DNA of 64,000 bases from Ursus arctos. Lineage: Eukaryota > Chordata > Mammalia > Carnivora > Ursidae. The stretch is from NCBI RefSeq assembly GCF_023065955.2, contig NW_026623050.1, positions 21,224,501 through 21,288,500 on the forward strand. Direction: 5' to 3'. A model generated the notes under the pieces. That model was not told the origin of the DNA. It ran no database searches and was given only the letters and a program-made list of their open reading frames with translations. This document shows, piece by piece, positions 62,241 through 64,000 of the stretch (position 1 is the first letter of the stretch; each line of letters starts with the position of its first letter). Position numbers and translations under genes: made by a program.

Positions 62241-62364
62241 TTTTTTCTTCCCTTATTGAACTGATTATGTCTTCTAATAAAATAATAGAACTAATGGGGG
62301 CATCCTTGACTTATATGTTTGACATCTCACCTCTAAGCATGATGTTTGCTATAAATTTTTTTTG

Positions 62365-63220
62365 TTTTTACTTCCATTGCAAAATCAGTATGAGAATATA
62401 TAGATAACTGAATATAAGATTATATTTCTATTAACAGAGCTTATGATTATTAACACCATAGTGAGCTACAAGAATAGACATGTATAGATTTTTAATGGGA
62501 TGAGATTGCAATGTATAGGCATAGTATAAAGGTTACACCCTGTAAAGTACATTTCACACTATAGGTGTTTTATTCCCCTGTTTGTGAATTTTCATCCTGA
62601 ATGGAAATATAAATTCTATCAATTTATTTCTACATTCAGAGAAAAACATTTTTCCCCTCATTAATCAGTTAATTTCCCTTACAATATTTCTAATAATATT
62701 CTTACTTGGTTGTTCTGTGGAAGTGGGCATGGGTGGGCCTGTAATCTGGACAGAAAGCTTTCTAGCTCAATTAATCTTGGGCACACTGATTCAAAGCACA
62801 CTGTGTTAAAGTAGAAAATACTTGATCTTATTTTTCTTATTAAAGAAATAAAAGATGAAATTAAAATCCTAAGTTTAAACAAAATGTATTGTATTTGATA
62901 ATTATATAAAGTATATTAGATTTTTCTGCCAACTCTCATGCTTGATGAGTATTTCCTTGCATATTTGTAATTTTGGATTGTGAGCTCATCTTTAAAGAAA
63001 CTTCATTTGTGGGAATACTGTGGGGCCTGGGTTACAGATATGTCTCCCAATAGGAGGCTTAATTTTTCTTCCAGAGACGCAGCTATGTAACTAGCTCAGA
63101 ACCATTTTTTAAATGCCCATTTCTAGGCTTGATTTGGGTAAGGGATGGGGTATCTGGAACAATAGATGTGAAAAAAGAAAAAAATAGGGAGATATCATTG
63201 TGGGTAACAGTCATTTCACA
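62365..63220. other. Intergenic sequence, no gene
   Basis: AT-rich, unassigned. Confidence 0.45.
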
Positions 63221-63235
63221 TTTTAAATTACCCCA

Positions 63236-63445
63236 GGGGCGCCTGGGTGGCACAGCGGTTAAGCGTCTACCTTCGGCTCAGGGCGTGATCCCGGCGTTCT
63301 GGGATCAAGCCCCACATCAGGCTCCTCCGCTATGAGCCTGCTTCTTCCTCTCCCGCTCCCCCTGCTTGTGTTCCCTCTCTCACTGGCTGTCTCTATCTCT
63401 GTCAAATAAATAAATAAATAAATAAAATCTTTAAAAATAAATAAA
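63236..63445 (+). mobile_element. Young Can-SINE with 12-bp TSD
   Basis: Near-consensus ursid-like copy, flanked by TAAATTACCCCA (63224-63235, 63446-63457). Its tail contains (AAAT)n. Confidence 0.96.
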
Positions 63446-63659
63446 TAAATTACCCCAAATAGTAAGAATAATCTAGTTAGTGTATGTGATTTTGTACAAG
63501 TATTTGTGTCTGTGCTGGCCCTTTTAGGGGTTTTTTTTTTTTTTTTTGGCCACAAATGGATGACCTGATATTTAGAGAAGGGGTGAACTAGCTGGATATC
63601 ACTGGTATAACACAGTGGTTCACAGACACCAGAAACATCCCTGGAACTTTACATACGGC

Positions 63660-64000
63660 TGCTACATGTCAAAGATTGAAGTCGTCTTCCTACCTTACAT
63701 CATATAAACCATACACAAAAATTAATCCAAGATGAATCAAAGACCTAAGAGCTAAAACTGTAAATCTCAGAAAAAAACATAGGGGAAAAAAGTTCAAGAT
63801 ACTGGGTTTGACAATGATTTCTTGGAAAGGACACCAAAAGCCCAGGCTACAAAAGAAAAAAAGACATAAACTGGACTACATCAAAATAAAAATGTTCTGT
63901 GCACAGGACAAAAATCAACAGAATGAAAAGGCAACTTACAGAATGGGAGAGAATATTTGCAAATCGTATACCTGATAAGGATTTAATTCCTAGAATATAT
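63660..64000 (+). mobile_element. L1 ORF2 fragment (sense), runs off the window
   Basis: 'caaaaattaatccaagatgaatcaaagacctaag', 'aaaggacaccaaaagccc', 'actggactacatcaaaat', 'gagaatatttgcaaatc' are the ORF2 C-terminal third. The element continues past 64000. Confidence 0.85.

Larger units (their letters stand above)
60690..62360 (-). mobile_element. Old antisense L1 interrupted by later insertions
   Basis: Pieces at 60690-61165, 61650-61825 and 62250-62360 ('cccagtaccattatc', 'ttcatcaaatctatggatcaatttgg', 'cttatctgtagatcctcttgag') are antisense L1 ORF2. They are split by an unassigned block and two SINEs. Confidence 0.7.

Overview
The window is mammalian nuclear DNA, almost certainly from a carnivore and probably from a bear or panda. 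The evidence is about 17 tRNA-Lys-derived Can-SINEs with the carnivore head 'GGGGCGCCTGGGTGG', several in the 'CACAGCGGTTAAGCG' form that I associate with ursids, plus carnivore-type L1 LINEs over a background of MIR, old L1 and DNA-transposon fossils. The genus is inference; 'Carnivora' is well supported.

Two genes lie tail to tail. At the left edge are the last two coding exons of TEX9 on the + strand (284-418 and 1030-1107, stop TAA). The complete coding sequence of MNS1 lies on the - strand in ten exons from 45185 down to 1826. Every MNS1 intron is GT-AG, the phases agree, and the spliced CDS is 1488 nt (495 codons plus stop), the length I recall for mammalian MNS1. The stop codons are 718 bp apart, with facing candidate poly(A) signals about 4 bp apart. 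Both genes encode coiled-coil, testis/cilium-associated proteins. The MNS1 promoter is a CpG island (about 45180-45660) with two CCAAT boxes and a near-perfect RFX X-box, as expected of a ciliary gene.

The rest is intron (1.9-45 kb) and intergenic DNA (45.7-64 kb), mostly repeats. The largest is a 5.95 kb full-length but dead carnivore L1 (23667-29616, 15-bp target duplication) inside an older antisense L1 in MNS1 intron 3. A second L1 (38546-40710) has a related 5'UTR on an older body. An inverted L1 array fills 35385-38545. MIRs, a Tigger2/MER28-like DNA transposon, MaLR-like LTR pieces and simple repeats make up much of the remainder.

I see no new gene system. The most checkable observations are a CTCF+YY1 motif cluster in MNS1 intron 7, the X-box promoter, an MNS1 first coding exon that ends exactly at its ATG with a 129-codon in-frame ORF upstream, a 217-codon antisense ORF across the L1 5'UTR, a 213-nt pure-purine tract, and nested or inverted repeats beside MNS1 exons.
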